Origin: Naasia sp. SYSU D00057
Lineage (GTDB): Bacteria; Actinomycetota; Actinomycetes; Actinomycetales; Microbacteriaceae
Direction: 5' to 3'
NCBI RefSeq assembly: GCF_017916505.1
Contig: NZ_JAFMSZ010000001.1
Location: 620,001-684,000, forward strand
Length of the DNA stretch: 64,000 bases
Positions 38,039 through 46,210 of this stretch are shown here, piece after piece. Every line of letters begins with the position of its first letter. Positions within the stretch are counted from its first letter, which is position 1. Under the pieces are notes generated by a model that did not search any database, was not told the DNA's origin, and saw nothing but the letters and a program-made list of their open reading frames with translations. The position numbers were made by a program, and so were the translations under genes.

Positions 38039-39358
38039 CTAGCCGACGATCTCTTCGAGAGAGGCCTGCAGGTCCGCGAGCGCGTCCTCGGGGCTCTTGT
38101 CGCCGGAGATGGCGGAGTACACCTCGTCCTGGATGGCCGCGGTGGTCTCGCCGTACTGCACGACCTTGGGCCGAGGAGCGGCGTTCTCGAGCGAGCTGAG
38201 GAGCGTCGGCAGGTAGGGGTACTTCGCCACCACTGCCTCGTCCTCGAAGAACGAGCCGTAGACCGGGGCGCGGGAGCTCAGCTCGAGGCGGGACTCCTCC
38301 TGCTCCTGGCCGGTAAAGAACTGGATGAACTCCAGCGCGGTCGCCTTGTTCTCGGCGAAGCTCGAGATCGCGATGTTGCGACCGCCGAGGGTCGAGACGC
38401 CCGGGCCGTCCTCGCCGGGGATCGGCGAGACGCCGAACTTGCCGGCGACGGCGCTGGATCCGTCCGTCTTGCTCAGCGCGTTGAAGATGTACGGCCAGTT
38501 CCGGAGGAAGACGAGCTTGCCCTCCTGGAACGCCTGACGGCCCTGCTCCTCCTGGAAGGTGATGGCGTCCTGCGGGATCATGCCGCTGTCGAAGCCGTCC
38601 ACGAGGAACTCGAGGGCGGTGAGCGCCTCCGGGGTGTCGACGTCGGGCTGCCCGTCCTCGGTGAAGAGGGAGCCGCCGGCGGAGGCGACGGCCTCGCTGA
38701 AGTTGACGGTCAGACCCTCGTTCTTGTCGAACTGCCCGGCGTAGCAGGACATCCCGGCCGCCTCGGGCAGCGCGAGCACCTTGTCGCAGGCGGCCTGCAG
38801 GTCGGCCCAGGTCTCGGGCGCCTCCGTGACGCCGGCCGCGGTGAGCAGGTCGGTCCTCGAGTAGAGCAGAGCGCCGTCGGTGTAGTAGGGAGCGGCGAAG
38901 AGCTGGTCCGCGTAGGTCGCCGCGTCGACCGTCGCCGGGATCAGCTCGTCGGTCGGGAGAGCGTCCTCGGGCAGAGGCACGATCCACCGGTTGGCGGCGA
39001 ACTCGCTGGTCCAGACCACGTCCAGATTGAGCACGGTGTAGGCGTCGCCCTTGATCTGGGCGTTCTGCACCATCTGCTGGCGCTGCTGGTCCGCGTCGAG
39101 CGGCAGCTCGACCCACGTCACCTGCTCGTCCGGGTGCTCGGCGTTCCAGGCGTCCACCGACGTCTGAGCGGCCCCCGATGCGTCAGGGCTGCTGACGTAG
39201 GTGATCGGTCCGCGACCGCTCAGCTCCTCGGTCGCCGCCGGGGTGCTGCCGCCGCCGGTGCTGCCGCTGCCGCTCGCGCAGGCGGTGAGCGACATGGTGG
39301 CGGTGGCGAGAAGGGCCGCACCGACGATCAGTCGGCGCTTCTGGCGTCCTTGCCTCAT
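38039..39358 (-). CDS. Sugar ABC transporter substrate-binding lipoprotein
   Basis: A 439-aa family 1 extracellular solute-binding protein. The lipoprotein signal MRQGRQKRRLIVGAALLATA ends in lipobox LTAC with acylated Cys27, followed by a Gly/Ser linker (ASGSGSTGGGST). The mature part has the typical region NLDVVWTSEFAANRWIVPLP for maltose/trehalose-type binders and a C-terminal Asp/Glu-rich helix. ATG 39358 is chosen because GAGGAA precedes it and the signal peptide starts there; the frame extends to 39385. It captures a sugar outside the cell and hands it to the MalF/MalG-like pair. Confidence 0.93.
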   Translation of the reverse strand: MRQGRQKRRLIVGAALLATATMSLTACASGSGSTGGGSTPAATEELSGRGPITYVSSPDASGAAQTSVDAWNAEHPDEQVTWVELPLDADQQRQQMVQNAQIKGDAYTVLNLDVVWTSEFAANRWIVPLPEDALPTDELIPATVDAATYADQLFAAPYYTDGALLYSRTDLLTAAGVTEAPETWADLQAACDKVLALPEAAGMSCYAGQFDKNEGLTVNFSEAVASAGGSLFTEDGQPDVDTPEALTALEFLVDGFDSGMIPQDAITFQEEQGRQAFQEGKLVFLRNWPYIFNALSKTDGSSAVAGKFGVSPIPGEDGPGVSTLGGRNIAISSFAENKATALEFIQFFTGQEQEESRLELSSRAPVYGSFFEDEAVVAKYPYLPTLLSSLENAAPRPKVVQYGETTAAIQDEVYSAISGDKSPEDALADLQASLEEIVG

Positions 39359-39418
39359 GGTTCCTCTTTTCTTGGTGGTGGGCATGGTGGGGTCGGGGAA
39401 GTCGGAGGACGCCGCGAG

Positions 39419-40393
39419 TCAGTCGCGACGAGGGCGGGAGGTACTGCCGCGCTCGATGAGGCGGTGGGGCAGGATCTTCGACCGGCCGGTGCCGTCCAGG
39501 AGGCTCTGCACCGCGAGCTCCCCCATCCGCTCGAGGGGCTGCGCCACCGTGCTGAGCGCCGGATGCACGTGCCGCGACGTCCGCGTGTTGTCGAAGCCGA
39601 GCACCGAGACGTCCTCCGGAACCCGTCGTCCGCGCCGCTGCAGCTCGTTGACGACGGCAGCGCCCATCTCGTCGCTCAGCGCGAAGACAGCGGTGAGGTC
39701 GGGGTCGCGCTCCAGCAGCCGGCCGAGCGCCGGCGGGGCGCTGTCGTAGAGCGAGTTGCCGCGTTCGAGGATCGGGGATGCTCCCGCCTCGCGCATGGCC
39801 CTCAGGTAGCCGCGCTCGCGAGGGGCGTTGACGAGCACCGAGCCGACGTCGCCCGCGAGCAGGCCGATGCGGCGGTGCCCGAGACGGAGGAGGTGCACGG
39901 TGGCGTCGTAGGCGGCCTTCTCGTCGTCGATCGCGAGGCTCGGGAAGGTCGCGCCGTCGCGGATCGCGACGGAGATGAGCGGCACGCGCCCGGCGACACG
40001 ACGCATCTCGGGTGTGATCGCCGCGGAGATGAGCACGACGCCGGCAGCACGGAAGGTCTTGAGCGAGCGCAGGTAGCCGAGCGCGTACTCGGACCCGGCG
40101 CCGGTGCGGCCGAGGACGACGGAGTAGCCCTGCTGCCGCGCGGCGCTCTCGACGCCGCTCATGACCTCGGAGGCCAGCGCGTCGGAGACGGCCGGGGCCA
40201 GGACGCCCATCACGGAGCTCTGCATCGTCTTCAGCCCACGGGCGAGGGTGTCCGGCTCGTAGCCCAGCTGCTCCACCGCCTCGCGGACGCGCTCCTCCGT
40301 CGCCGACGAGAACCCCGGAAGTCCGTTGACCACGCGGGAGACTGTGGCGGGCGACACCCCGGCACGGCGGGCGACGTCACGGATGGTGGCCAC
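39419..40393 (-). CDS. LacI family transcriptional regulator of the sugar operon
   Basis: A 324-aa regulator. Helix-turn-helix and hinge: MATIRDVARRAGVSPATVSR then VVNGLPGFSSATEERVREAV. The periplasmic-binding-like sensor domain follows (LAPAVSDALASEVMSGVESA; VSVLGFDNTRTSRHVHPALS; TVAQPLERMG). It probably binds a sugar of the linked pathway and represses its own operon through the two operators at 40437-40448 and 40493-40504. It is the first gene of the operon, 60 bp upstream of the lipoprotein gene. Confidence 0.94.
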   Translation of the reverse strand: MATIRDVARRAGVSPATVSRVVNGLPGFSSATEERVREAVEQLGYEPDTLARGLKTMQSSVMGVLAPAVSDALASEVMSGVESAARQQGYSVVLGRTGAGSEYALGYLRSLKTFRAAGVVLISAAITPEMRRVAGRVPLISVAIRDGATFPSLAIDDEKAAYDATVHLLRLGHRRIGLLAGDVGSVLVNAPRERGYLRAMREAGASPILERGNSLYDSAPPALGRLLERDPDLTAVFALSDEMGAAVVNELQRRGRRVPEDVSVLGFDNTRTSRHVHPALSTVAQPLERMGELAVQSLLDGTGRSKILPHRLIERGSTSRPRRD

Positions 40394-40436
40394 GGCGTCC
40401 CCCCTTTGGGCTGTCGGCCCGGGGCCACCGGACCTT

Positions 40437-40448
40437 GCAAACGTTTGC
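40437..40448. promoter_or_regulatory. LacI-type operator 1
   Basis: GCAAACGTTTGC is a perfect 12-bp palindrome with the central CG typical of LacI-family operators, 44 bp upstream of the lacI-family start. Confidence 0.85.
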
Positions 40449-40492
40449 GTAACTGAAGCGGAATGACTGTAAGCCAGCGCCTCCCGCCGTGC

Positions 40493-40504
40493 GCAAACGT
40501 TTAC
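40493..40504. promoter_or_regulatory. LacI-type operator 2
   Basis: GCAAACGTTTAC matches operator 1 at 11 of 12 positions, centred 56 bp away from it. The two sites enclose the AT-richer 40449-40480 stretch, where the operon promoter should lie. The spacing would permit looping or cooperative binding. Confidence 0.8.
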
Positions 40505-40579
40505 TAAACGGGGGTGTCGCTCTCGGAAGCGGGCGTCCTCGTGCTCGTCCCGGCAGCACCCGTCGTCAGGGCGAGCTGC

Positions 40580-41104
40580 TCACTGCTCCGCCTGCGGCGG
40601 GGTGAGGGGCTTCCGCATCTCCAGCTCCCGCGTCCGCGGGTCGAGGGGGTAGGGCCGGCTCCGGCCCGTCTCGACGAACCCGCGCTTCCGGTAGGCGGCG
40701 ATCGCGCGCGGGTTCTCCTCGTTGACCTCGAGCAGGAGTCCGCTCCCCCGCGGCCGCGCCCACTCCTCGATCCGGGCGAGCAGGGCGTCCGTCACCCCGG
40801 CATCGGCGCCTCGGGCGTGTGGCGCGACGTAGACGGCGACCAGCCAGGGGTCGCCGCCGTCGCCGAGCACGAGCGCGGTCATCGACCCCACCCATCGGCC
40901 CTGCTCGGTGATGGCGACGACGGTGATCGACGTGTCCGTCAGCCCCTTCCTGGCCCGGTCGCGCCAGAACTCGTCGGGATGCGCCTCCGCCTGCTCGAGG
41001 GTCTCGAGGTAGGCGAGCGGAGTGTCGGCGAGCATCTCCAGGCGCAGCGCCCGGGCCTCGCGCCAGTCGTCCTCGACGATCGGCCGGACGGTGACGCGAA
41101 GCAT
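40580..41104 (-). CDS. GNAT family N-acetyltransferase
   Basis: A 174-aa acetyltransferase (MLRVTVRPIVEDDWREARAL). The acetyl-CoA-binding part is WLVAVYVAPHARGADAGVTD, where the usual R/Q-G-x-G-x-A loop is weakened to HARGADAG. The end is typical: LLLEVNEENPRAIAAYRKRG then FVETGRSRPYPLDPRT. Substrate unknown. It is followed 54 bp away by a second GNAT gene in the same direction; the two are not close paralogues. Confidence 0.88.
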   Translation of the reverse strand: MLRVTVRPIVEDDWREARALRLEMLADTPLAYLETLEQAEAHPDEFWRDRARKGLTDTSITVVAITEQGRWVGSMTALVLGDGGDPWLVAVYVAPHARGADAGVTDALLARIEEWARPRGSGLLLEVNEENPRAIAAYRKRGFVETGRSRPYPLDPRTRELEMRKPLTPPQAEQ

Positions 41105-41158
41105 GCCCCGACGCTAGCGAAACGGCGGACGTGGTGCGGGCCGGCAGGGCGAGGCGGG

Positions 41159-41689
41159 TCAGTCGAGGTAGCCGAGCGCGAGCGACTCCCGGTAGCCCGC
41201 GAGGTCGAACGTCCACACGTTCGTTCGGATGCGATGGCCCGGCGGATACTCGGAGTCCTCCTCGCCGCGGAAGGAGAAGCCGACCCTCTGGCAGATCGCG
41301 TTGGACGCGGCGTTGTCCACGCGCGGATTGGCGACGAGCAGCGGGCGGTCGCCGTGCTCGGCGGCGTCACGCACCAGCAGGCGGAGCGCGTCGGTCGCGT
41401 AGCCCTGCCCCTGATGCCGGGTGAGGATCGACCAGCCCGCCTCCTGCACCGGCTGGTCGTGCCACTCCGAGAGCCACCAGCCGATGATCCCGACCGCGGG
41501 ATCGGCCGGGGAGGCGATGCGGAACATGCGGGCTTTCCCCTCGCGCATGAGGCGCTGGTACTTCTCGTGTCGCCGCTGCAGCGCCTCGTCCGACTCCGGG
41601 CCGCCGAGGTAGGTCATCATCTCGGGCGCGTTCTGCTCGACGAGGAGCGGGAAGTCGTCCCCGGTGTAGGGGAACAGCGTCACTGCCAT
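41159..41689 (-). CDS. GNAT family N-acetyltransferase (RimJ/RimL-like)
   Basis: A 176-aa acetyltransferase. Conserved acetyl-CoA loop: WSILTRHQGQGYATDALRLL (Q-G-Q-G-Y-A), then VANPRVDNAASNAICQRVGF, which is the RimJ/RimL-type NxxSxxxxxxxGF motif. It may acetylate a protein N-terminus or a small amine; the substrate is unknown. ATG 41689 gives the family N-terminus. Same direction as the neighbouring GNAT gene. Confidence 0.9.
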   Translation of the reverse strand: MAVTLFPYTGDDFPLLVEQNAPEMMTYLGGPESDEALQRRHEKYQRLMREGKARMFRIASPADPAVGIIGWWLSEWHDQPVQEAGWSILTRHQGQGYATDALRLLVRDAAEHGDRPLLVANPRVDNAASNAICQRVGFSFRGEEDSEYPPGHRIRTNVWTFDLAGYRESLALGYLD

Positions 41690-41764
41690 GGTGCGAACCT
41701 ACGGGCTGAGGTGCGGCAGGGGAACGCCGTCCCGCCCGCCCACGTCTATTGCCTGGGCGTAGCA

Positions 41765-41838
41765 AATCAAGGAGAAATTCATCCTGAACGGCCCCGATCC
41801 CCATGGGCGCCCACGATCGGCTCCGATTCTCCTTGATT
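41765..41838. repeat. Inverted-repeat element C
   Basis: AATCAAGGAGAA (41765-41776) and TTCTCCTTGATT (41827-41838) are perfect inverted copies enclosing 50 bp that contain TCCTGAACGG and a CCCATGGG palindrome. It lies just after the stop of the NmrA-like gene, so it may also serve as its terminator. Confidence 0.75.
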
Positions 41839-41853
41839 CGTCACCGACCCGGA

Positions 41854-42618
41854 TCAGGAGCGGGAGGACGCCGCCGAGGCTCGGTAGGCGCGGGTGAGGT
41901 AGTCCTCGAAGGTGCGGGTGCCGTACGGCTCCCCCGGCACCAGGTTGGCGCTCGCATCGAGCGCGGCGAACAGCCGGCCGGGCAGTCGCAGCGGGACGAT
42001 CCGCCGCTTCGTCCCGGTCGCCACACGCCACCGCTCGGCCAGCTCAGGTGCGAAGCGCACCTCGGGGCCGCCGACGTCCGCCGCCCGGCCCACGGGCGCT
42101 GCGGTCGCGAGGTCGGCGAGCCGCACGGCGAGGTCCTCCTCCGCGATGGGCTGCAGGCGGACCGACGGGACGATCAGGACCGGCAGCCGCCGCTGAGCCG
42201 ACAGGAGGCGATCGACGAACGAGTGGAACTGCGTCGCACGCTGGACGGTGTGCGGCAGGCCGGATTCCTCCACGATCCGCTCGATCGCCAGCCGCTGGCG
42301 GTAGAAGCCGAACGGGATGCGGTCGATCCCGACGATCGAGATGAGCACGAAGTGCCCCACCCCCGCCTCGCGGGCGGCCTCGGTCAGCCTGCGGGCGATG
42401 GCCAGATCCCGTCCACTGTCCGTCGTGGCCGTGTGGACCACCACGTCGACGCCCCGCAGCGCCTCCGCCAGCCCGGCCCCCGTCGTCAGGTCGGCCGCGA
42501 CGCGGTCCGGCCCCGTTGTGCGGCTGAGCCCGCGCACGTCGAGTCCCCGCCGCTGGAGCTCCTCGAAGGTCGGCCGGCCCAGGTGTCCGGTGGATCCTGC
42601 GACGAGGTATGTGGTCAT
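41854..42618 (-). CDS. NmrA-like NAD(P)-binding oxidoreductase/epimerase
   Basis: A 254-aa atypical SDR. ATG 42618 follows AAAGGAT. N-terminal dinucleotide motif LVAGSTGHLGRPTFEELQRR (GxxGxxG), then VDVVVHTATT and VLISIVGIDRIPFGFYRQRL, in which Tyr-x3-Arg/Lys-like residues lie at the catalytic position. The protein faces the ECF41 sigma gene with 84 bp between. NAD-dependent epimerase/oxidoreductase genes are among the standard partners of ECF41 factors, so it is the likely regulated target. Substrate unknown. Confidence 0.87.
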   Translation of the reverse strand: MTTYLVAGSTGHLGRPTFEELQRRGLDVRGLSRTTGPDRVAADLTTGAGLAEALRGVDVVVHTATTDSGRDLAIARRLTEAAREAGVGHFVLISIVGIDRIPFGFYRQRLAIERIVEESGLPHTVQRATQFHSFVDRLLSAQRRLPVLIVPSVRLQPIAEEDLAVRLADLATAAPVGRAADVGGPEVRFAPELAERWRVATGTKRRIVPLRLPGRLFAALDASANLVPGEPYGTRTFEDYLTRAYRASAASSRS

Positions 42619-42661
42619 GGCTATCCTTTCCCGCGGCACGGTGTCCGCTCCTGTCTATCCG

Positions 42662-42688
42662 GACAGGGCAGCGACCCGGAACGTGACA
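42662..42688 (-). promoter_or_regulatory. Candidate ECF41 promoter for the NmrA-like gene
   Basis: On the minus strand TGTCACG (42688-42682) is followed after 16 nt by TGTC (42665-42662), 43 bp before the start codon. The ECF41 consensus, as I recall it, is TGTCACA with a CGTC -10 element. The same heptamer appears upstream of the membrane protein gene at 43595. Confidence 0.5.
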
Positions 42689-42702
42689 GGAGGCGAGTCG
42701 CG

Positions 42703-43587
42703 GTGAGCACGAGCGCGATCGACGAGGCCGGACAGCGCACCTTCGAGCAGGTGCGCCCGCGCCTGTTCGGCATCGCGTACCGCATGCTCGGCACCGCCGC
42801 CGAGGCGGAGGACGTCGTGCAGAGCGCGTGGCTGCGGTGGCAGGGCGCCGACCGCGACGCCGTCCGCGAGCCGGCCGCCTTCCTCGCGACAACGGTGACC
42901 CGGCTCGCGCTCAACGAGCTCGACTCGGCGCGTGCCCGCCGCGAGGTGTACGTGGGACCGTGGCTGCCGGAGCCGGTGTCGACCGCCGAGGACCCCGCGC
43001 TCGGCGCGGAGCGCGGGGAGGCTCTCGAACTCGCCGTCGTCCTGCTGCTCGAGCGCCTCTCCCCCGCGGAGCGCGCCGCCTACGTGCTGCACGAGGCGTT
43101 CGGCTATCCGTTCCGGCAGGTCGCCGAGGTGCTCGAGGTGAGCGAGGCGAACGCGCGCCAGCTTGCGAGCCGCGCCCGGACCCGCCTCGAGCAGGACCGA
43201 GGTCGCCGCGCCGACCCCGCCCAGCGCGCGCGGCTGTTCGAGGCGTTTCTCATGGCGGCACGCGCCGGCGACCTCGAGCGGCTGGAGGCGGTGCTCACGG
43301 CGGACGTCGTGTCGATGTCCGACGGCGGCGGCGTCGTGCAGGCCGCTCGCAAGCCGGTGCAGGGTCGCGACCACGTGGCGCGGTTCGTGCTCGGCGTGCT
43401 CGAGAAATTCAGTCAGGGCGACGACTTCGAGCTGGCCGAGCTCAACGGTCAGCCAGCAGTGCTTGCGATCCGCGACGGCAGGGTGCGCGGCGTCGTCACC
43501 ATGGACGCGTCGCCCGAGGGCATCGACCGGCTCATGTTCGTGATCAACCCGGACAAGCTCGCACGGCTCACGCCGGTGGCCGCCTGA
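42703..43587 (+). CDS. ECF sigma factor, ECF41 (SigJ-like) type
   Basis: A 294-aa sigma factor with a C-terminal SnoaL/NTF2-like domain. GTG 42703 follows AGGAGG. Region 2: LFGIAYRMLGTAAEAEDVVQ; region 4: LSPAERAAYVLHEAFGYPFR. All three ECF41 hallmarks are visible: WLPEP in the linker (GPWLPEPVST), DGGG in the C-terminal domain (MSDGGGVVQAARKP) and NPDKL at the end (VINPDKLARLT). In this class the C-terminal domain replaces an anti-sigma factor. Likely targets are the divergent NmrA-like gene and the membrane protein downstream. Confidence 0.94.
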   Translation: MSTSAIDEAGQRTFEQVRPRLFGIAYRMLGTAAEAEDVVQSAWLRWQGADRDAVREPAAFLATTVTRLALNELDSARARREVYVGPWLPEPVSTAEDPALGAERGEALELAVVLLLERLSPAERAAYVLHEAFGYPFRQVAEVLEVSEANARQLASRARTRLEQDRGRRADPAQRARLFEAFLMAARAGDLERLEAVLTADVVSMSDGGGVVQAARKPVQGRDHVARFVLGVLEKFSQGDDFELAELNGQPAVLAIRDGRVRGVVTMDASPEGIDRLMFVINPDKLARLTPVAA

Positions 43588-43594
43588 GAAGGGC

Positions 43595-43621
43595 TGTCAC
43601 ATCAGGCGGCGCAGCCCGGTC
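43595..43621 (+). promoter_or_regulatory. Candidate ECF41 promoter for the membrane protein gene
   Basis: TGTCACA (43595-43601) is an exact match to the ECF41 -35 heptamer as I recall it; CGGTC follows after 15 nt (43617-43621), 27 bp before the ATG of the next gene. It lies just after the sigma gene stop. Confidence 0.5.
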
Positions 43622-43648
43622 CCAGTCAGCGAACCGGAAGGACCCGTC

Positions 43649-44125
43649 ATGACTCTGCTGCTCCGCCTCTGCCTCGCCGTGCTGTTCCTCACCGAGCTGG
43701 TCGTCGGCGCCTGGAACCAGTTCGCTCCCGCGAGCTTCTACCGCGACTTCCCCACCGTCGACCTCACCCCGCCGTTCAGCGAGCACTACGCCCGGGACTT
43801 CGGCGGCGCCACCCTCGGCATCGCGCTGCTGCTCGGCATCGCGATGGTCGCTCCCCGCATCGAGTTCGCCCTGCCCGCGCTGCTCGCGTACGAGGTGTTC
43901 TCGATCCCGCACTTCGTCTTCCATCTGGCGCACCTCGAGCACGCGACGCCATCGGAGGCGGTCGGGCTGACGCTCTCGAACGGCGCCGTCGCGCTCGTCG
44001 GGCTGATCGGTATCGCGCTCGTCGTCGCTCGGCATGCCCGATCCCGGCGCACGACGGCCGGGTCGACGGCGGAGGCGACCAGGCTGCCGGACGCGACCAC
44101 GCTGCCGTCGGCTTCGGCCCGCTGA
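43649..44125 (+). CDS. Small four-helix membrane protein
   Basis: A 158-aa membrane protein with four hydrophobic segments, starting MTLLLRLCLAVLFLTELVVG. Between helices 1 and 2 is a conserved-looking exposed loop (APASFYRDFPTVDLTPPFSE), and helix 3 has paired histidines (SIPHFVFHLAHLEHA). It resembles DoxX-like or DUF4345-like proteins, but I cannot assign it firmly. An AAGGACC sequence precedes the ATG. The ECF41-like promoter upstream suggests it belongs to that small regulon. Confidence 0.78.
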   Translation: MTLLLRLCLAVLFLTELVVGAWNQFAPASFYRDFPTVDLTPPFSEHYARDFGGATLGIALLLGIAMVAPRIEFALPALLAYEVFSIPHFVFHLAHLEHATPSEAVGLTLSNGAVALVGLIGIALVVARHARSRRTTAGSTAEATRLPDATTLPSASAR

Positions 44126-44264
44126 CCAATCGACGGACGCGCCGGCGCCCGAGGCATCGATGTGTGTCGACGTCGGGCTTCCGCCCAGCCGACGCCGACG
44201 GCCCCGGCCGCGCGAGCGACCGGGGCCGTGGGATGGCGTCAGCGGGACGCCGCCGCGGTGGGGA

Positions 44265-45320
44265 TCAGTTTCCGGCGTCGACGAAGGTGGCGTCCCGCAC
44301 ATCGTCCACGGTCGGCTCTGTGGTGATGACGCCCTGCTCGAACAGGAGGTCGATCGTCCCCTGCCAGACCTCGTCGGTCATCGTGCCGAGGCCGTTCTCC
44401 TCGGTGTCCTCGCTCGTGAAGGTGTCGTCGATGTCGGCTTGGAGCTGCTCGGTGTAGAGCGCGACGTTGTCCGACAGCTCCGGGTTGGAGTCGGCGAGGA
44501 TCTGCGCCGCCTCCTCCGGGTTGTCGATCGTGTACTCGAGCGCCTTGAGATAGGCGTTCGTGAAGCGCTGCACGAGGTCGGGGTTGCTCTCGATCATCTC
44601 GTCGGTGGTGAAGATGCCAGTGCCGTAGACGTCGTAGCCGAAGTCGGAGCCGTGCAGGATGGAGAGCTCGCCGGCGGCCTTCTGCAGGATCGGGACCTCG
44701 GCGTCCGTGTAGCAGGGAACCGTGTCCACCTGATCGGTGACGAGGTAGCTCTCGTACGGCGGGGTGACGGTGAGCTCGGTGAGGTCGTCCTGGGAGAGGC
44801 CGTTCGCCGCGAGCAGCGCCTTGTAGAAGATGTAGGTGGAGCCGGAGGCCTGCACCCCGACCTTCAGGCCCTTCAGGTCGTCGGGCGTCTCGAGCGTGAA
44901 CCGCTCCGCCTTGGTGCACATCGCGAGGGGCGAGTGCTGGTTCGTCGCGAGCAGCGCCTTCACCGGGATGTCCTGCGAACGCGCGACGACGAGAGTCGGC
45001 AGGTCGGAGACGCCGAAGTCGCCCTGCCCCTGCCCGACGAGGCGCAGGGTGTCACCCGAGCTCGTGCCCGTGAGGATGTCGTCGACGACGATCCCCTCGT
45101 CCGCGAAGAAGCCCTTCGCGTCGGCCACGAAGAGGGGCGAGTGCAGCCCTCGGGGCTGGTAGTCGAGCTGAATCGTGATGTGGTCGGCGTCGGCCGGGGC
45201 CTCGGAGCCGCCGGCCCCCGTTCCGGAACCTGAGCCGGAGCCCGACCCGCCGGCACAGCCGGCCAGCATCGTGACCGCGGCGGCTGCCGCGAGGACGGCG
45301 GTCTTCTTGAGATGGTGCAT
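44265..45320 (-). CDS. ABC transporter substrate-binding lipoprotein, NMT1/THI5-like
   Basis: A 351-aa lipoprotein. Signal MHHLKKTAVLAAAAAVTMLA with lipobox LAGC (Cys22), then a Gly/Ser linker. The domain is of the NMT1/THI5 type: LDYQPRGLHSPLFVADAKGF, VGQGQGDFGVSDLPTLVVAR, then LKGLKVGVQASGSTYIFYKA. Homologues bind pyrimidine or thiamin precursors, riboflavin, sulfonates or nitrate, so the ligand is open; no riboswitch was found that would decide it. It is last in the ATPase-permease-binding protein operon, 56 bp after the permease. Confidence 0.9.
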   Translation of the reverse strand: MHHLKKTAVLAAAAAVTMLAGCAGGSGSGSGSGTGAGGSEAPADADHITIQLDYQPRGLHSPLFVADAKGFFADEGIVVDDILTGTSSGDTLRLVGQGQGDFGVSDLPTLVVARSQDIPVKALLATNQHSPLAMCTKAERFTLETPDDLKGLKVGVQASGSTYIFYKALLAANGLSQDDLTELTVTPPYESYLVTDQVDTVPCYTDAEVPILQKAAGELSILHGSDFGYDVYGTGIFTTDEMIESNPDLVQRFTNAYLKALEYTIDNPEEAAQILADSNPELSDNVALYTEQLQADIDDTFTSEDTEENGLGTMTDEVWQGTIDLLFEQGVITTEPTVDDVRDATFVDAGN

Positions 45321-45376
45321 TGCTGTGTCTCCTTGACGAGGTGAGGTGGCGCTGCTGGGAGGGGGGTGGAGCCGGG

Positions 45377-46207
45377 TCAGGCGTCGGTGGCGGCGAGGTG
45401 CGGGAAGCGTCGGCGCATGACGAACTCGAGCAGGCCGACCAGGTAGTAGAGAACGAGGCCGAGCACCGAGACGACGATCAGCGCCGCGAACATCGACGCG
45501 GTGTCGAGCTGGGTCGACGCGAACTGGATCCGGTGTCCGAGTCCGGCCTGCGACCCCGAGAACTCGGCCACGACCGCTCCGATGACCGCGAGGGTGATTC
45601 CGATGCGGAGGCCGGCGAAGAGGTACGGCAGGGCGGTGGGGATCTGGATGCGCGCGAGGATCTGGTTGCGTGTCGAACCGACCGACTTCATGAGAAGCAG
45701 GAGGTCCTCGTCGACGCGTTTGAGGCCGAGCACCATGTTGATGGTGATCGGGAAGAACGCCATGACGACGATGAGCACGAGCTTCGGGGTCATGCTGTAG
45801 CCGAACCAGAGGATGAAGATCGGTGCCAGCGCGACCTTCGGCACCACCTGGAACAGGACGACGAGCGGATACACGGCCCGCTCCACCCAGGCGAACCGCA
45901 CCACCAGCAGCGCGAGGACGATCCCCACCACGATGCTGATGAGGAACCCGAGCACGACCTCCGCGGTCGTGACCCAGGTGTCCTCGAGGAGCAGCTGCCA
46001 CTTGGCGACGATCGTCGTGAGGATCTCGGTGGGCTTCGCGATGACGTAGCTCGACACTCCGAGCACGTTGACCGCGAGCTCCCAGAGCACGACGAGCGCG
46101 GCCGCGAAGAGCAGCGGCGGCCAGGCGCGGCCCCAAGTGCGGGCGAGAGACGGCCGCGCGGGCGCCTTCGTGCTCCCGAGCGCGCGGGCTTCGTTCAGTG
46201 CGGTCAT
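45377..46207 (-). CDS. ABC transporter permease (SsuC/ThiX-like)
   Basis: A 276-aa six-helix permease. EAA-type loop: LKRVDEDLLLLMKSVGSTRN then QILARIQIPTALPYLFAGLR. N-terminal tail is cytoplasmic, followed by WPPLLFAAALVVLWELAVNV. It is 3 bp after the ATPase stop and clearly in the same transcript. It pairs with itself in the membrane to carry the ligand of the NMT1-type binding protein. Confidence 0.93.
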   Translation of the reverse strand: MTALNEARALGSTKAPARPSLARTWGRAWPPLLFAAALVVLWELAVNVLGVSSYVIAKPTEILTTIVAKWQLLLEDTWVTTAEVVLGFLISIVVGIVLALLVVRFAWVERAVYPLVVLFQVVPKVALAPIFILWFGYSMTPKLVLIVVMAFFPITINMVLGLKRVDEDLLLLMKSVGSTRNQILARIQIPTALPYLFAGLRIGITLAVIGAVVAEFSGSQAGLGHRIQFASTQLDTASMFAALIVVSVLGLVLYYLVGLLEFVMRRRFPHLAATDA

Positions 46208-46210
46208 GGG

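Noticed and set aside
40580-41689. Two neighbouring GNAT genes as a recent duplication
   Set aside because: Their acetyl-CoA loops and C-termini belong to different GNAT subgroups, so they are not recent copies.
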